Below are positions 26,479 through 34,618 of a DNA stretch of 49,614 bases, one piece after another. Within the stretch, counting starts at the first letter, position 1. Each line of letters begins with the position of its first letter. The notes under the pieces are model-generated. The model ran no database searches. It was not told the DNA's origin and was given only the letters and a program-made list of their open reading frames with translations. Source of the stretch: Methylocystis suflitae (lineage in GTDB: Bacteria > Pseudomonadota > Alphaproteobacteria > Rhizobiales > Beijerinckiaceae). The stretch lies in the NCBI RefSeq assembly GCF_024448135.1, contig NZ_JAMRYX010000026.1:1-49614 (forward strand), in the 5' to 3' direction. The position numbers were made by a program, and so were the translations under genes.

Positions 26479-27516
26479 TTAGGAAACCGCCCCCTCGTCC
26501 TGCAGACGGCTCGCCGGAGTCCATTGGTAGACCTCGTAACCGTCCACCACCTTGCCTGCATCATTGAAGCCTCCGCGCTGCTGCACGGGCTCGATGATCT
26601 GCTTCGCGCAGGCGATCGTGCCTGGCAGCGCATATTTCTGCATATGGCCGGCGATATCGATGACGCGGTCGCTCATTTCCTCCATTGGCGTCTGCTCGTC
26701 GTAATAAACGTGTCCGGCGTTGATGCCGCAACGAACGGTGAAGTTCGACTTGATCATCTTCACATTGGCGTTGAACGCGTCGAGACCGCCGATCACTTCC
26801 TTGGCGGCTTTTAGCGCTGCGTCGATCGAAGGAAAGCAGGCCATGACGCCGTCGGGCGTCCACGCCGCCTTCAGCGAGCCGTTGCTGCGGAGTTTGCTGT
26901 CGACGAGGTCCTTGTATTCACGAAAATCGTGCTCGATGAATGTCTTGTCCTCGCCGAGCTTCATCTTGGTCGAGTCGACGACGTCGATGGACAGGAAGGC
27001 GAGGTCGCGGCCCATCGACTCCAACTGACGCTTGGCGTCGCCCATGACCTTGAGCAACTCCGCACGGCTCTTGGGGTTGCGCGCGTCCATCGTCTTCATT
27101 TTTTCCTTGACCGGCGCAAGCACCCGCGCGTCGGTCGGAGCTGCGGACTGCAGCGCCTCGAAGTCACGCTGCACCGTCTTACGGTAGATCGCGGTCGAAA
27201 CCTTGTGCCGCAGCGTGTCGACCCACATGCGCGCGAAGACGAGTCCGCCGACGATAAACCAACGCGCCAGCTCATAGCCCTTGAAGTTGGTCGGGACCAG
27301 CGACTTGACCCACCGGATCATCCGCGCGTCAAAGACCTCGACATGTTCAATCCAGCGGTATGACCCCGCATGCTTGAAATAAGGCGTGACAAGCGGGAGC
27401 AGGACGAGCGCAACCGCGACGAGCAGGGCGATGTTCAGCAGCCCGAGGAAGACTTTCGCCAGCCTCAGATGGAGTGGGGATCCGGGATTGCGCGAATGAT
27501 CCATGACTTCTTTCAA
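26479..27516 (-). CDS. Membrane-anchored class III nucleotide cyclase
   Basis: A 345-residue protein with a membrane helix near the N-terminus (VFLGLLNIALLVAVALVLLPLV), a second weak hydrophobic stretch near 85-100, and a C-terminal class III adenylate/guanylate cyclase domain from about residue 165. The domain starts LAFLSIDVVDSTKMKLGEDKT with the metal Asp and continues WTPDGVMACF, RCGINAGHVYYDE and MSDRVIDIAGHMQKYA. The product is probably cAMP, not proven. A start at 27504 (MDHSRN) is also possible. It could link second-messenger signalling to the neighbouring surface-glycan genes; that is only suggested by location. Confidence 0.82.
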   Translation of the reverse strand: MKEVMDHSRNPGSPLHLRLAKVFLGLLNIALLVAVALVLLPLVTPYFKHAGSYRWIEHVEVFDARMIRWVKSLVPTNFKGYELARWFIVGGLVFARMWVDTLRHKVSTAIYRKTVQRDFEALQSAAPTDARVLAPVKEKMKTMDARNPKSRAELLKVMGDAKRQLESMGRDLAFLSIDVVDSTKMKLGEDKTFIEHDFREYKDLVDSKLRSNGSLKAAWTPDGVMACFPSIDAALKAAKEVIGGLDAFNANVKMIKSNFTVRCGINAGHVYYDEQTPMEEMSDRVIDIAGHMQKYALPGTIACAKQIIEPVQQRGGFNDAGKVVDGYEVYQWTPASRLQDEGAVS

Positions 27517-27723
27517 TCCGAGCTAGGGACGCCGATCGCCAGCGTTATCGCACGCGCAAATCGGTCCGCGCAATTCTGGACCGAAGGCAAGACGGTGATC
27601 GACGGGTAGCGCCCTGCGCTCGTACTGCATCCCCGGTTGAGCCTGAGCCTGAGAACGCCCCGAGCCCGGATCCACGCGCGGAGCGTTTTTCTCGATTCAG
27701 GGAGTCCTTGGTCGAGAGAATCG

Positions 27724-28062
27724 CTATTTCGATTGGTGAAGATCTTTCGCATGAAGCGCGTCCAATAGCTCATTGCCCTTCAGCGAAGAGACGCGCGCGG
27801 CGGTGCCGTCTTCATTGCATTTCCCGCTCGTGTTTTTCGAGCCCGTGCATTGCCGGCTCCCGTCGGCGGGGCATTCGAAGACGACGTCGTTTGTGCATCC
27901 AACCAAGGAATTGCCTTTGATGCCATAATTGCAGGTTTGTCCTGCATCGTGCATCCGATCGCACGCCGAGATAACGGCGCCAACCGGCGCCGCAATCGCA
28001 GCCGAGACAGTCACAGAAGAAATGAGCGCGAGCGCGCATGTTCGTGCAATGGTCGTCCTCAT
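27724..28062 (-). CDS. Small exported cysteine-containing protein
   Basis: A 112-residue protein starting at the ATG at 28062 with a signal peptide (MRTTIARTCALALISSVTVS, cleavage near AIAA). The mature part has six Cys (ACDRM, TCNYG, GCTND, FECPADG, QCTGS, GKC), suggesting disulphide bonds in the periplasm, and ends LLDALHAKDLHQSK. Longer in-frame starts give a basic leader without a ribosome binding site and are rejected. Family and role not recognised. Confidence 0.6.
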   Translation of the reverse strand: MRTTIARTCALALISSVTVSAAIAAPVGAVISACDRMHDAGQTCNYGIKGNSLVGCTNDVVFECPADGSRQCTGSKNTSGKCNEDGTAARVSSLKGNELLDALHAKDLHQSK

Positions 28063-28489
28063 GGCAAATCTCCAAAATTGCTGTTTTGGCGTTGCCCTCC
28101 AAAGCCCCTTGAAATTGTAGCGCCCAATTTGCGGCGAGGAAGATCGCGAGAGTTTACGTTTGAGCAAGCGCAAGCTCAGCACGACGTTGCCAGCAACACT
28201 GGAACAGTCGGAGCGTTGTGGGAGACGCCGGCGGACTTGCCTGCGTTCATTCGTCATAGATCGTTTCCATTGCTTTCAGGTAAGCGATGGCGTTTCCTGT
28301 GTTCTGCTTACCCACTGCTCACTGGAGCGGAAGTCAGGGGGTCGCCACATGCCGCAGGGTCGATTGACAAAACGTGCGGTGGAAAACCCTGGGCTGGGAG
28401 AGACCACAGTTTCCCTTGGGATGATGACCTTGCAGGATTCGGCGTCGCCGCCTTCCCGAGCGGCGCGCGATCAGCGGGAGATTTAGATC
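28063..28489. other. Intergenic region upstream of the RTX gene
   Basis: A 427-base divergent gap. A frame at 28160-28486 runs almost to the RTX start but has no ribosome binding site or recognisable sequence. GGGAG at 28479-28483 is the ribosome binding site of the RTX gene. No RNA gene or strong repeat is seen. Confidence 0.4.
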
Positions 28490-30604
28490 ATGCCGACCAT
28501 CATCGGAACCAATAACCCTGACATTCTTTTTGGAACAACCGAACCCGACGTCATTTACGGCTGGGATTTCACCAACAACGCGCCGGGGGATGAAGGACCG
28601 GCGACGGACAATGATCAGATCGAAGCCGGCTCCAACAATTTTCCCGCTGCCGATCTTATCTATGGCGGGGCGGGCGACGACACCGTAACGCTTGCTTTTG
28701 GTGGCGCTGTTTACGGTGGCGACGGCGACGACGCCATCTTTGGCGGCGGCCTCGATCTCTTCTCTCCCTCGCTACATTTCACGCAGCTTTATGGCGGGGA
28801 AGGGAATGACACGATATCAGGCGACGGCGGTGCGGATCTGTATGGCGATGCCGGCGATGACACGCTCACAGGCACAAGCCTTCTCGATCTTGCGCTCCCC
28901 ATCGGCGACAGCATGCATGGCGGCGAAGGCAATGATAGCCTGACCGGCGGACTGACGCTCTTCGGCGATGCCGGAGACGATATTTTGCACGCCAGTGGTT
29001 GGTCGACCAGTCTGTCTGGCGGTGAAGGCAACGACCAGCTTTATGGCGGCGGCTTTTATTGGAATCTCGAACTCCATGGAGACGCAGGCGACGATACGCT
29101 TTACGGCGGGTTTCAGACGCTTCTTCTCGATGGCGGAGAAGGGAATGACACGTTCACGAGTTTGATCGATTCCTTTATGGAAATCGACGGCGGCGCGGGC
29201 GTTGACAGCATCCTCCTTGACAGCGAAGCGGACATTTCAAACAATCCGATCACCGGAGTTGAAAACCTGTTTGCTGCCGGCTTCCAGGTGACGGCCGCGC
29301 CGCAGCAACTTCAAGCCTTCTCGACTATCGCTTTCGCCCCCGAAAATTTAGCGGCGGGGGTCTTTCTCTCGCTGAGCCAGGCGGGAGCCGTCAATCTGAC
29401 CACTCAATTGTTCGGGCGATCCGCCACAGTTCAGGGGACGGATGGCGGCGACGGAATCACCACCTCGAATGGCGCGGATACGCTGAATGGCGGCGCCGGC
29501 AACGACGTGCTGAACGGCGGGGCCGGCGCGGATACGATGAATGGCGGCGCGGGCAGAGACTATTACTATGTCGACAATGCCGGCGATGTGGTGAACGAGG
29601 CCGTGACCGGCGAGATCGATGTGGTCTTCGCCAGCGCCCATTACGCGCTCAAGGCCGGACAGGAGATCGAATATCTCGTCGCCAACGCCGGCGCGGCCGG
29701 ACTGAACCTGACTGGCAATGAACGCGCCAATGCGATTTTTGGCGGCGCCGGAAGCGACACGCTGAATGGGGCCGGCGGCAACGATGTGCTCGACGGCGGC
29801 GGCGGCGGCAACAATGTGATGAATGGCGGCGCGGGCGACGATTTCTACTACGTCAACAGCGGCAGCGACATCGTGAACGAAGCCGTCGGCGGCGGCAGAG
29901 ATACGGTGATGACCAGCGTGAGCTACATGCTCAGGCCGGGGCAGGAAATCGAAGTGCTGCGCGTTGCGGCGGGCGTGCCGGGATTGAGCCTGATCGGCAA
30001 TGAATTCGCCAATACGATCTATGCCGGAAACGGCAATGATACGCTCGTCGACGGCGGCGGCGGTCACGACAGGATGTATGGCGGCGCGGGCAACGACACT
30101 TACTACGTCAGTAACGGCAGCGTCGTCGTTTATGAAGCCGTGGGCGGCGGGGTCGACACGGTCATCGCCAGCGTCGGCCACATGCTCAGGGCGGGGCAGG
30201 AAATCGAAGTGCTGCGCGCGGCGGCTGGCGCGCCGGGATTGAGCCTGATCGGCAACGCATTCGCCAATACGATCTATGGCGGAAACGGCAATGATGCGCT
30301 CGACGACGGCGGCGGGGCCGGCGCGGATATATTGAAGGGCGGCGCCGGAAATGACTTCTATTATGTCCGCAACGCCGGCTCCGTGGTTTACGAAGCCGCC
30401 GGCGGCGGGACCGACTCCGTCGTCGCGAGCGTGAATTACGCGCTCAGCGCCGGGCAGGAAGTGGAAACGCTGCGCGCCGCCTCCAACGCGCCGGGGCTGA
30501 GCCTGCAAGGCAACGAGATCAACAACACGATCCTGGGCGGCGCGGGGAAAGATACGCTCGACGGCGGGGCGGGCGCGGATGTGCTGAATGGGCGCGGACA
30601 ATGA
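28490..30604 (+). CDS. RTX calcium-binding repeat protein, N-terminal part (frameshifted)
   Basis: A 704-residue, Gly/Asp-rich protein without a signal peptide, starting MPTIIGTNNPDILFG. Residues about 50-250 hold nonapeptide RTX repeats (GGxGxDxxx, such as GGAGDDTVT, GGEGNDTIS), which bind Ca2+ outside the cell. From about residue 345 a longer module of about 85-95 residues is repeated four times; each contains YYV.N.G..V.EA, GQEIE.LR and GLSL.GNE.AN. The frame breaks at about 30588 after DVLNG and stops at 30604. The missing C-terminal secretion region follows in another frame. It is probably a type I secreted surface protein; no secretion genes are in the window. Confidence 0.85.
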   Translation: MPTIIGTNNPDILFGTTEPDVIYGWDFTNNAPGDEGPATDNDQIEAGSNNFPAADLIYGGAGDDTVTLAFGGAVYGGDGDDAIFGGGLDLFSPSLHFTQLYGGEGNDTISGDGGADLYGDAGDDTLTGTSLLDLALPIGDSMHGGEGNDSLTGGLTLFGDAGDDILHASGWSTSLSGGEGNDQLYGGGFYWNLELHGDAGDDTLYGGFQTLLLDGGEGNDTFTSLIDSFMEIDGGAGVDSILLDSEADISNNPITGVENLFAAGFQVTAAPQQLQAFSTIAFAPENLAAGVFLSLSQAGAVNLTTQLFGRSATVQGTDGGDGITTSNGADTLNGGAGNDVLNGGAGADTMNGGAGRDYYYVDNAGDVVNEAVTGEIDVVFASAHYALKAGQEIEYLVANAGAAGLNLTGNERANAIFGGAGSDTLNGAGGNDVLDGGGGGNNVMNGGAGDDFYYVNSGSDIVNEAVGGGRDTVMTSVSYMLRPGQEIEVLRVAAGVPGLSLIGNEFANTIYAGNGNDTLVDGGGGHDRMYGGAGNDTYYVSNGSVVVYEAVGGGVDTVIASVGHMLRAGQEIEVLRAAAGAPGLSLIGNAFANTIYGGNGNDALDDGGGAGADILKGGAGNDFYYVRNAGSVVYEAAGGGTDSVVASVNYALSAGQEVETLRAASNAPGLSLQGNEINNTILGGAGKDTLDGGAGADVLNGRGQ

Positions 30605-30974
30605 CGTTCTGATCGGCGGCGCCGGCGCCGACACGCTGACCGGCGCGGCGGGCAACGACGCCTTCGTGTTCAGGTCGTTGTCGGACGGGATCGACATCGT
30701 CATGGATTTCGCGAGCGGCGCGGACAGGCTGCAGATTTCGGCAAGCGGGTTTGGCGGCGGGCTCGTGGCGGGCTGCGCGGCGACATTGGTGACGGCGGCC
30801 GACATTGCCTCGGTGAACAATGCCGCGGGCGCCTTCATCTACGACAACGCCGGCGCGAATGCGGGAACGCTCTACTGGGACGCCAATGGCGGCAGCGGCG
30901 CCGATGCGCAAGCCTTCGCGAGACTGGGCGCAACGACCGCGCTCGCGGCAAGCGACTTCACCATCGTCGGGTAA
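30588..30974 (+). pseudogene. RTX protein C-terminal part, displaced by a one-base frameshift
   Basis: In the +1 frame the RTX protein continues as MGADNDVLIGGAGADTLTGA, then the standard end of this family (FRSLSDGIDIVMDFASGADR.., GTLYWDANGGSGADAQAFAR) and LAASDFTIVG, a typical type I secretion tail. Removing one G from the GGG at about 30589-30591 joins the two frames as LNGADNDVLIGG. Either the gene is newly inactivated or there is a sequencing error in the G run. The whole protein would be about 827 residues. Confidence 0.8.
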
Positions 30975-31211
30975 CGTCTGGGCCTGACCTGGGCGAGGAT
31001 GAATAATGTCCCGGTCATCGTGTTCGAAAAGAAGCGCGGTCTGTTTCGACAGGCGTTTTCGGAAGTGCGCGCGGTCCGAATGCTTGCGATAGCAACGCCG
31101 ATGTAGCGACGTCGACTGACGACGACGCTGCAACCGTTGACCTGCCGTGAAGCGCCGCTTGCTCCGCATGGCCAGCGGGGCGCGTCCTGTCGATGACAAG
31201 CGCTTGATTGC

Positions 31212-31259
31212 ATTGGTGGGCGCACAAGGGCTCGAACCTTGGACCCGCTGATTAAGAGT
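31212..31259 (-). repeat. Left attachment site: 3' part of tRNA-Lys(CUU)
   Basis: 48 bases identical to 48676-48723. Read on the minus strand they are the anticodon loop (CTCTTAA, anticodon CTT), the TCAGC half of the anticodon stem, the variable loop, the T-arm (CAAGG TTCGAGC CCTTG), the acceptor strand TGCGCCC and ACCA. The 5' half of the tRNA is absent here, so this is the displaced copy left by integration. The identity begins one base before the anticodon loop, a usual crossover point of tyrosine recombinases. Confidence 0.9.
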
Positions 31260-31377
31260 TCCTGTTTTCGGCTGCTCATACGGCTACGCTTCATCTCAAA
31301 AACTGTCACAGTCACTTGAAAATGAACGTGTTTATTCAACATAGCGTCCCATATGGTTTCAGGCCAGCGCATGACAA

Positions 31378-31401
31378 TTTGCTACCTAGCTGCTACCTAG
31401 G
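31378..31401 (+). promoter_or_regulatory. Paired octamers, putative integrase arm-binding sites (left)
   Basis: GCTACCTA occurs at 31381-31388 and 31392-31399, exactly 11 bases apart, just before the integrase ATG at 31405. The 24-base block TTT..GG recurs at 48608-48631 near the other end of the element with two mismatches. Presence near both ends and one-helical-turn spacing fit arm-type integrase or excisionase sites. Being within the integrase promoter, they may also autoregulate it. Confidence 0.65.
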
Positions 31402-31404
31402 ATT

Positions 31405-32568
31405 ATGCCGAGCACTCGCCTCACGGAACTTCAGGTTAAGGCTGCCAAGACCCCACTGGGCCGCGCCCAGGTCGATTTGTGGGACGCCACGGTGCGCGGG
31501 CTGTCTCTGCGTGTGACATCCAATGGCATCAAAACTTTCTCCCTCAAGTATCGCAACGGTCGCGGTAAGGAGAAGCGCATCAAGCTCGGCCGCCATCCCG
31601 ATTTGTCCTTGGCCGACGCACGCGCCGCCGCGATGGAATACAAGACGCGCATCGCCCGAGGCGAAGACCCGGCCGCTGACAAGAAAACCCCGGAGCCCGA
31701 GGAACGCTCCGTCTCATCGCTTATCGACGAGTTCGTGAAGCGCCACGCGAGCTTCAACAAGAGCGGCAAAGAGACCGAGCGCATCCTGCGCCGCGAAATC
31801 GAACCTGTCTTCGGCACACGGGACTTCGCGTCGATCACCAAGACCGAGATGATCGGACTGATAGAGACGATCACCGATCGCGGCGCGCCGGTGCTGGCGC
31901 GCAACACTTTGGCGGCCGTGCGAAAAATGTTCAATTGGGCCGTAAGCCGCGACTTGCTCGACCGCTCCCCTTGCGACCGGGTGAAGGCTCCCGGCAAAGC
32001 CCCGAAGCGGGAGCGCGCGCTCTCGACCGAAGAAGTGCGGGCGGTTTGGCTTGCAGCGCGAGAGATCGAATGGCCGTTCGGCCCGCTCGTCCAACTGCTC
32101 ATGTTGACCGGGCAGCGCCGGACGGAGATCGCCAATCTTCGTTGGTCATGGATTGACGAGGAGAAGAGTGTCATCGCCTTCCCCGCAACCATCATGAAAA
32201 ACAGCCGGGAACATTTGCTGCCCATGTCCCCGCCAGTCGCCGAGATCGTGAAAGACCTTCCCCGCTTTGGAGGCGACGATCGACTTTTCCGCTCCCGGAC
32301 GAACGCCAGCAAAAATGTCGTCTCGGGCTTCTCGAAGGCCAAGCGCCGGCTCGACCAATTGAGCGGCGTCGCCGATTGGGTGCTACATGACATTAGGCGG
32401 ACCGTCGCCACGCAGATGAACGCCCTTGGCATTCAGGACACCACCGTTGATCGCGTTCTAAGCCACGTCATTCCCGGCGTGAGCGGCATCTACAACAAAC
32501 ACAAATACCTCGACGAGAAGCGGGATGCGTTGGAATGCTGGGCGGCGTTTTTGATTGCGCTCCCATAG
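31405..32568 (+). CDS. int: Tyrosine integrase of the tRNA-Lys element (P4-like)
   Basis: A 387-residue site-specific recombinase. It has an N-terminal DUF4102-type arm-binding domain (TRLTELQVKAAKTPLGRAQV..., KRIKLGRHPDLSLADARAAA), a SAM-like core-binding domain and a catalytic domain from about residue 205. The catalytic residues are Arg in TGQRRTEIANLRW, His-x-x-Arg in LHDIRRTVAT and Tyr in GVSGIYNKHKYLDEK. It integrates the element into tRNA-Lys(CUU). It lies 145 bases right of the left attachment copy, directly behind a pair of GCTACCTA octamers. No ribosome binding site is seen. Confidence 0.95.
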   Translation: MPSTRLTELQVKAAKTPLGRAQVDLWDATVRGLSLRVTSNGIKTFSLKYRNGRGKEKRIKLGRHPDLSLADARAAAMEYKTRIARGEDPAADKKTPEPEERSVSSLIDEFVKRHASFNKSGKETERILRREIEPVFGTRDFASITKTEMIGLIETITDRGAPVLARNTLAAVRKMFNWAVSRDLLDRSPCDRVKAPGKAPKRERALSTEEVRAVWLAAREIEWPFGPLVQLLMLTGQRRTEIANLRWSWIDEEKSVIAFPATIMKNSREHLLPMSPPVAEIVKDLPRFGGDDRLFRSRTNASKNVVSGFSKAKRRLDQLSGVADWVLHDIRRTVATQMNALGIQDTTVDRVLSHVIPGVSGIYNKHKYLDEKRDALECWAAFLIALP

Positions 32569-32625
32569 TTCGAGGCATTGTGGACAACGGCGAGAGGTGC
32601 GGCGAGCCGTTGTATACTGACGGCA

Positions 32626-33315
32626 ATGCCCGACGAAGGCCGACAACCACAGCCCGACACACCGCGCCCGAGCGCGACACGCTATTCTCTGACCCTCGAC
32701 GACACCGCCCGGCTATTTGCCGAGGCCGGCCTTCCCCGCAACATCCGTTCATTGCAACGCTATTGCGCCGCCGGCCGGCTCGATTGCATCAAGGAAGAAA
32801 CAGTGACCGGGCTCACCTTCTTTGTTGATCCCGACTCAGTCGGCCGTGCGATCACACAGCTTGCGCAAATGCACGGCATCACCGACGAAGTACGACACGG
32901 TGCGGTCGAGCCCGACATGTCGCACAGGGTCGCGCCCGTCGTTGAGCCAAGCCCGCCCGTCGACACACCGCGCGCGAGCGCGGCCGAGCGCGACAATAAT
33001 GCCCAGGAAATCTCGGAGCGACAGACGCCGCCGCAGTCCGACATGTCGCGCTATGTCGCACAGGTGGAGAGTGAGAACGCGATGCTGAAAGAGCATGTCG
33101 CTTTCTTGAAAGATCAAACCCTGGTGAAGGACACGCAGATCGCAGCGCTCTTGGAGCGCGACAAGGAAACAAACTATCTCGTGCGCGGTTTGCAGCAGAT
33201 GCTTGCGCCACTGCTAGGCAGGGGAGGGGAGCCGACGCCCCCAACACCACTCGCGCATCACGAGGCGGCCGACGAGCGAATGGGCGACGAAGGAAGAGGC
33301 ATTGGCCAGCAGTGA
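32626..33315 (+). CDS. MerR-like HTH protein with C-terminal coiled coil
   Basis: A 229-residue protein. Residues about 20-85 look like a MerR/excisionase-type helix-turn-helix (YSLTLDDTARLFAEAGLPRN, SLQRYCAAGRLDCIK). The middle is Pro/Ser-rich and disordered. Residues about 145-200 form a coiled coil (VAQVESENAMLKEHVAFLKD...). Proteins of this layout occur in mobile elements as regulators or partition-type factors; the role here is not known. A TATACT hexamer at 32613-32618 ends 7 bases before the ATG and there is no Shine-Dalgarno, so the message may be leaderless. Confidence 0.7.
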   Translation: MPDEGRQPQPDTPRPSATRYSLTLDDTARLFAEAGLPRNIRSLQRYCAAGRLDCIKEETVTGLTFFVDPDSVGRAITQLAQMHGITDEVRHGAVEPDMSHRVAPVVEPSPPVDTPRASAAERDNNAQEISERQTPPQSDMSRYVAQVESENAMLKEHVAFLKDQTLVKDTQIAALLERDKETNYLVRGLQQMLAPLLGRGGEPTPPTPLAHHEAADERMGDEGRGIGQQ

Positions 33316-33385
33316 CAGTGGCCGACGAACGAGACGTTCTATCCCCACAAACGCCGCATGACGCCGCTCATGCGCGCCAGCGAGG

Positions 33386-33391
33386 TATAAT
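33386..33391 (+). promoter_or_regulatory. Perfect -10 box placed for a leaderless transcript
   Basis: TATAAT ends 8 bases before the ATG at 33400. Transcription would start at or next to the start codon, and there is no Shine-Dalgarno. No convincing -35 box is visible. Confidence 0.5.
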
Positions 33392-33399
33392 GCACATGT

Positions 33400-33768
33400 A
33401 TGGAGCATGTCGCCGGCCGGCTCAATGAAATCGCCCGCAATATCGAAATCGTGGGAGCCGATCCGGTCACGCGCCACGGCTTCACCCAAGTGCCAAATTT
33501 TATCCTCACCAAGGAAGACGTTTCCGTTGGAGCAAAGCTCGCCTATGCGATGCTGCTCAAATACGCCTGGGCGGACGACGCCTGTTTCCCTGGACAAACA
33601 AAGCTCGCCGCCGATATGGGATCGGGTGAGCGAAGCGTCCGGCGTTATTTGGAGGAACTTGAAAAGGCCGGCCTTCTTGAAATCACGCAGCGCGGGCTTG
33701 GAAAGACCAATATTTATCGGCTCTTTCTAACCGTCAAGAAAACCATCGCCAAACGCGGCCGACCCTGA
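33400..33768 (+). CDS. Helix-turn-helix protein, putative replication initiator or regulator
   Basis: A 122-residue protein with an HTH_36-like winged helix of the plasmid/phage initiator type: GFTQVPNFILTKEDVSVGAK.., YAWADDACFPGQTKLAADMG and GERSVRRYLEELEKAGLLEI. The recognition helix region (TKLAADMGSGERSVRRYL) is well formed. Three 23-base palindromic iterons begin at the 3' end of the gene, which supports a role in replication of the excised element or autoregulation. A perfect TATAAT at 33386-33391 lies 8 bases before the ATG. Confidence 0.75.
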   Translation: MEHVAGRLNEIARNIEIVGADPVTRHGFTQVPNFILTKEDVSVGAKLAYAMLLKYAWADDACFPGQTKLAADMGSGERSVRRYLEELEKAGLLEITQRGLGKTNIYRLFLTVKKTIAKRGRP

Positions 33769-33833
33769 CCGGCCAAATTGGCCGGTCTAGACCGGCCATA
33801 TTTGCCGCTCCTGACCGGCAAATTTTGCCGGTC
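33767..33833. repeat. Three 23-bp-spaced palindromic iterons
   Basis: Related 21-base palindromes start at 33767, 33790 and 33813, exactly 23 bases apart. The first and third have perfect 10-base arms (GACCGGCCAA.. and GACCGGCAAA..); the middle one is degenerate. An AT-rich stretch with repeated AAGAATAC/ATACTCATAC follows at 33840-33890. This looks like a small replication origin or an operator array for the adjacent HTH protein. Confidence 0.65.
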
Positions 33834-33945
33834 TCTCTATATAAGAATACGCATTTAAGAATACTCATACTAAAAATACCCAGTAGGGGATGCTCTTTGA
33901 AAAAGAAGAGGGAAGCGCCCAGCATGGTATGCTGTTCCGAACCCT

Positions 33946-34341
33946 ATGGAAAAGGACTTCGACCGTTGGAACGGCATCAAGAAAAACGTGCATCGGCGAG
34001 AGGAGCCGATCCTGTTCCACGAACGCGAGATTTGGTGGTGCGCGCTCGGAGCCAACGTCGGGTCTGAACAGGACGGCGTTGGCGACAGCTTCGAGCGGCC
34101 GGTGTTGGTCATCGCCAACTTCAACAATAACGTCCTATGGGCGCTCCCGCTCACCCGAACATTCAAACCAAATCGCTTCTATTGCCAGCTTGACGACGAC
34201 GAAGGCGGCCAATCGGCCGTTGTCTTGTCCCAACTTCGGCTCATCAGCAGCAAGCGGCTTGTGCGCAAGATTCGCACGCTCGACGAGCGTCAGTTCGAAG
34301 CAGCCGTGCGCGCACTCAAGCGTCTCTTTCCGGCCGTATAA
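33946..34341 (+). CDS. PemK/MazF-like toxin, no partner seen
   Basis: A 131-residue protein with the PemK/MazF-like fold: FHEREIWWCALGANVGSEQD, RPVLVIANFNNNVLWALPLT and AVVLSQLRLISSKRLVRKIR correspond to the first strands, the conserved R-P-V-L strand and the SQ..R segment of these endoribonucleases. Usual MazF loops are altered and the N-terminus is longer. No antitoxin gene is recognisable on either side, so it may be an orphan or depend on a short unrecognised protein. A rho-independent terminator follows directly. Confidence 0.75.
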   Translation: MEKDFDRWNGIKKNVHRREEPILFHEREIWWCALGANVGSEQDGVGDSFERPVLVIANFNNNVLWALPLTRTFKPNRFYCQLDDDEGGQSAVVLSQLRLISSKRLVRKIRTLDERQFEAAVRALKRLFPAV

Positions 34342-34345
34342 ATCG

Positions 34346-34368
34346 AAACCCCGCACGAGGCGGGGTTT
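34346..34368 (+). terminator. Rho-independent terminator after the PemK-like gene
   Basis: AAACCCCGC and GCGGGGTTT form a strong stem around a short ACGAG loop, with T residues after it, starting 4 bases after the stop codon. Confidence 0.75.
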
Positions 34369-34604
34369 CTCGGAGGCCGAAGCCATTGTGTGACCGAATT
34401 ATACCGCGCACTTCTTGTGCGTGCAATGAACCGCGAACCCTAAACGTCTTCCAAAAAATTTCCCCACCCCCAATTCAGCAGGGCATGGCTCAACAAGGCC
34501 ACTCCGCTAAGGTCGCACAAGATTCTTTTTCCGACACACTTTCAAAGAAAGTCAATGGTTGCCGGTTTTCCACTCATGGCCGCCAGCTCTGAAAGATCGC
34601 CTGC

Positions 34605-34610
34605 TATAAT
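34605..34610 (+). promoter_or_regulatory. Extended -10 box of the S74 gene
   Basis: TGCTATAAT is a perfect extended -10; the hexamer ends 8 bases before the ATG at 34619. No Shine-Dalgarno or -35 is evident, so a leaderless transcript is likely. Confidence 0.5.
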
Positions 34611-34618
34611 TTCGCTAT

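Noticed and set aside
28160..28486. Small gene before the RTX gene
   Set aside because: No ribosome binding site, mixed composition and no recognisable features; the start of the RTX gene has its own site.
29348..30838. Long minus-strand frame over the RTX repeats
   Set aside because: Its repeats are the reverse reading of the GGxGxD repeats and it has no ribosome binding site.
31212..31330. Complete tRNA-Lys gene at the left repeat
   Set aside because: Bases right of 31259 do not form the D-arm and 5' acceptor strand, so only the 3' part is present. The same holds at 48724.
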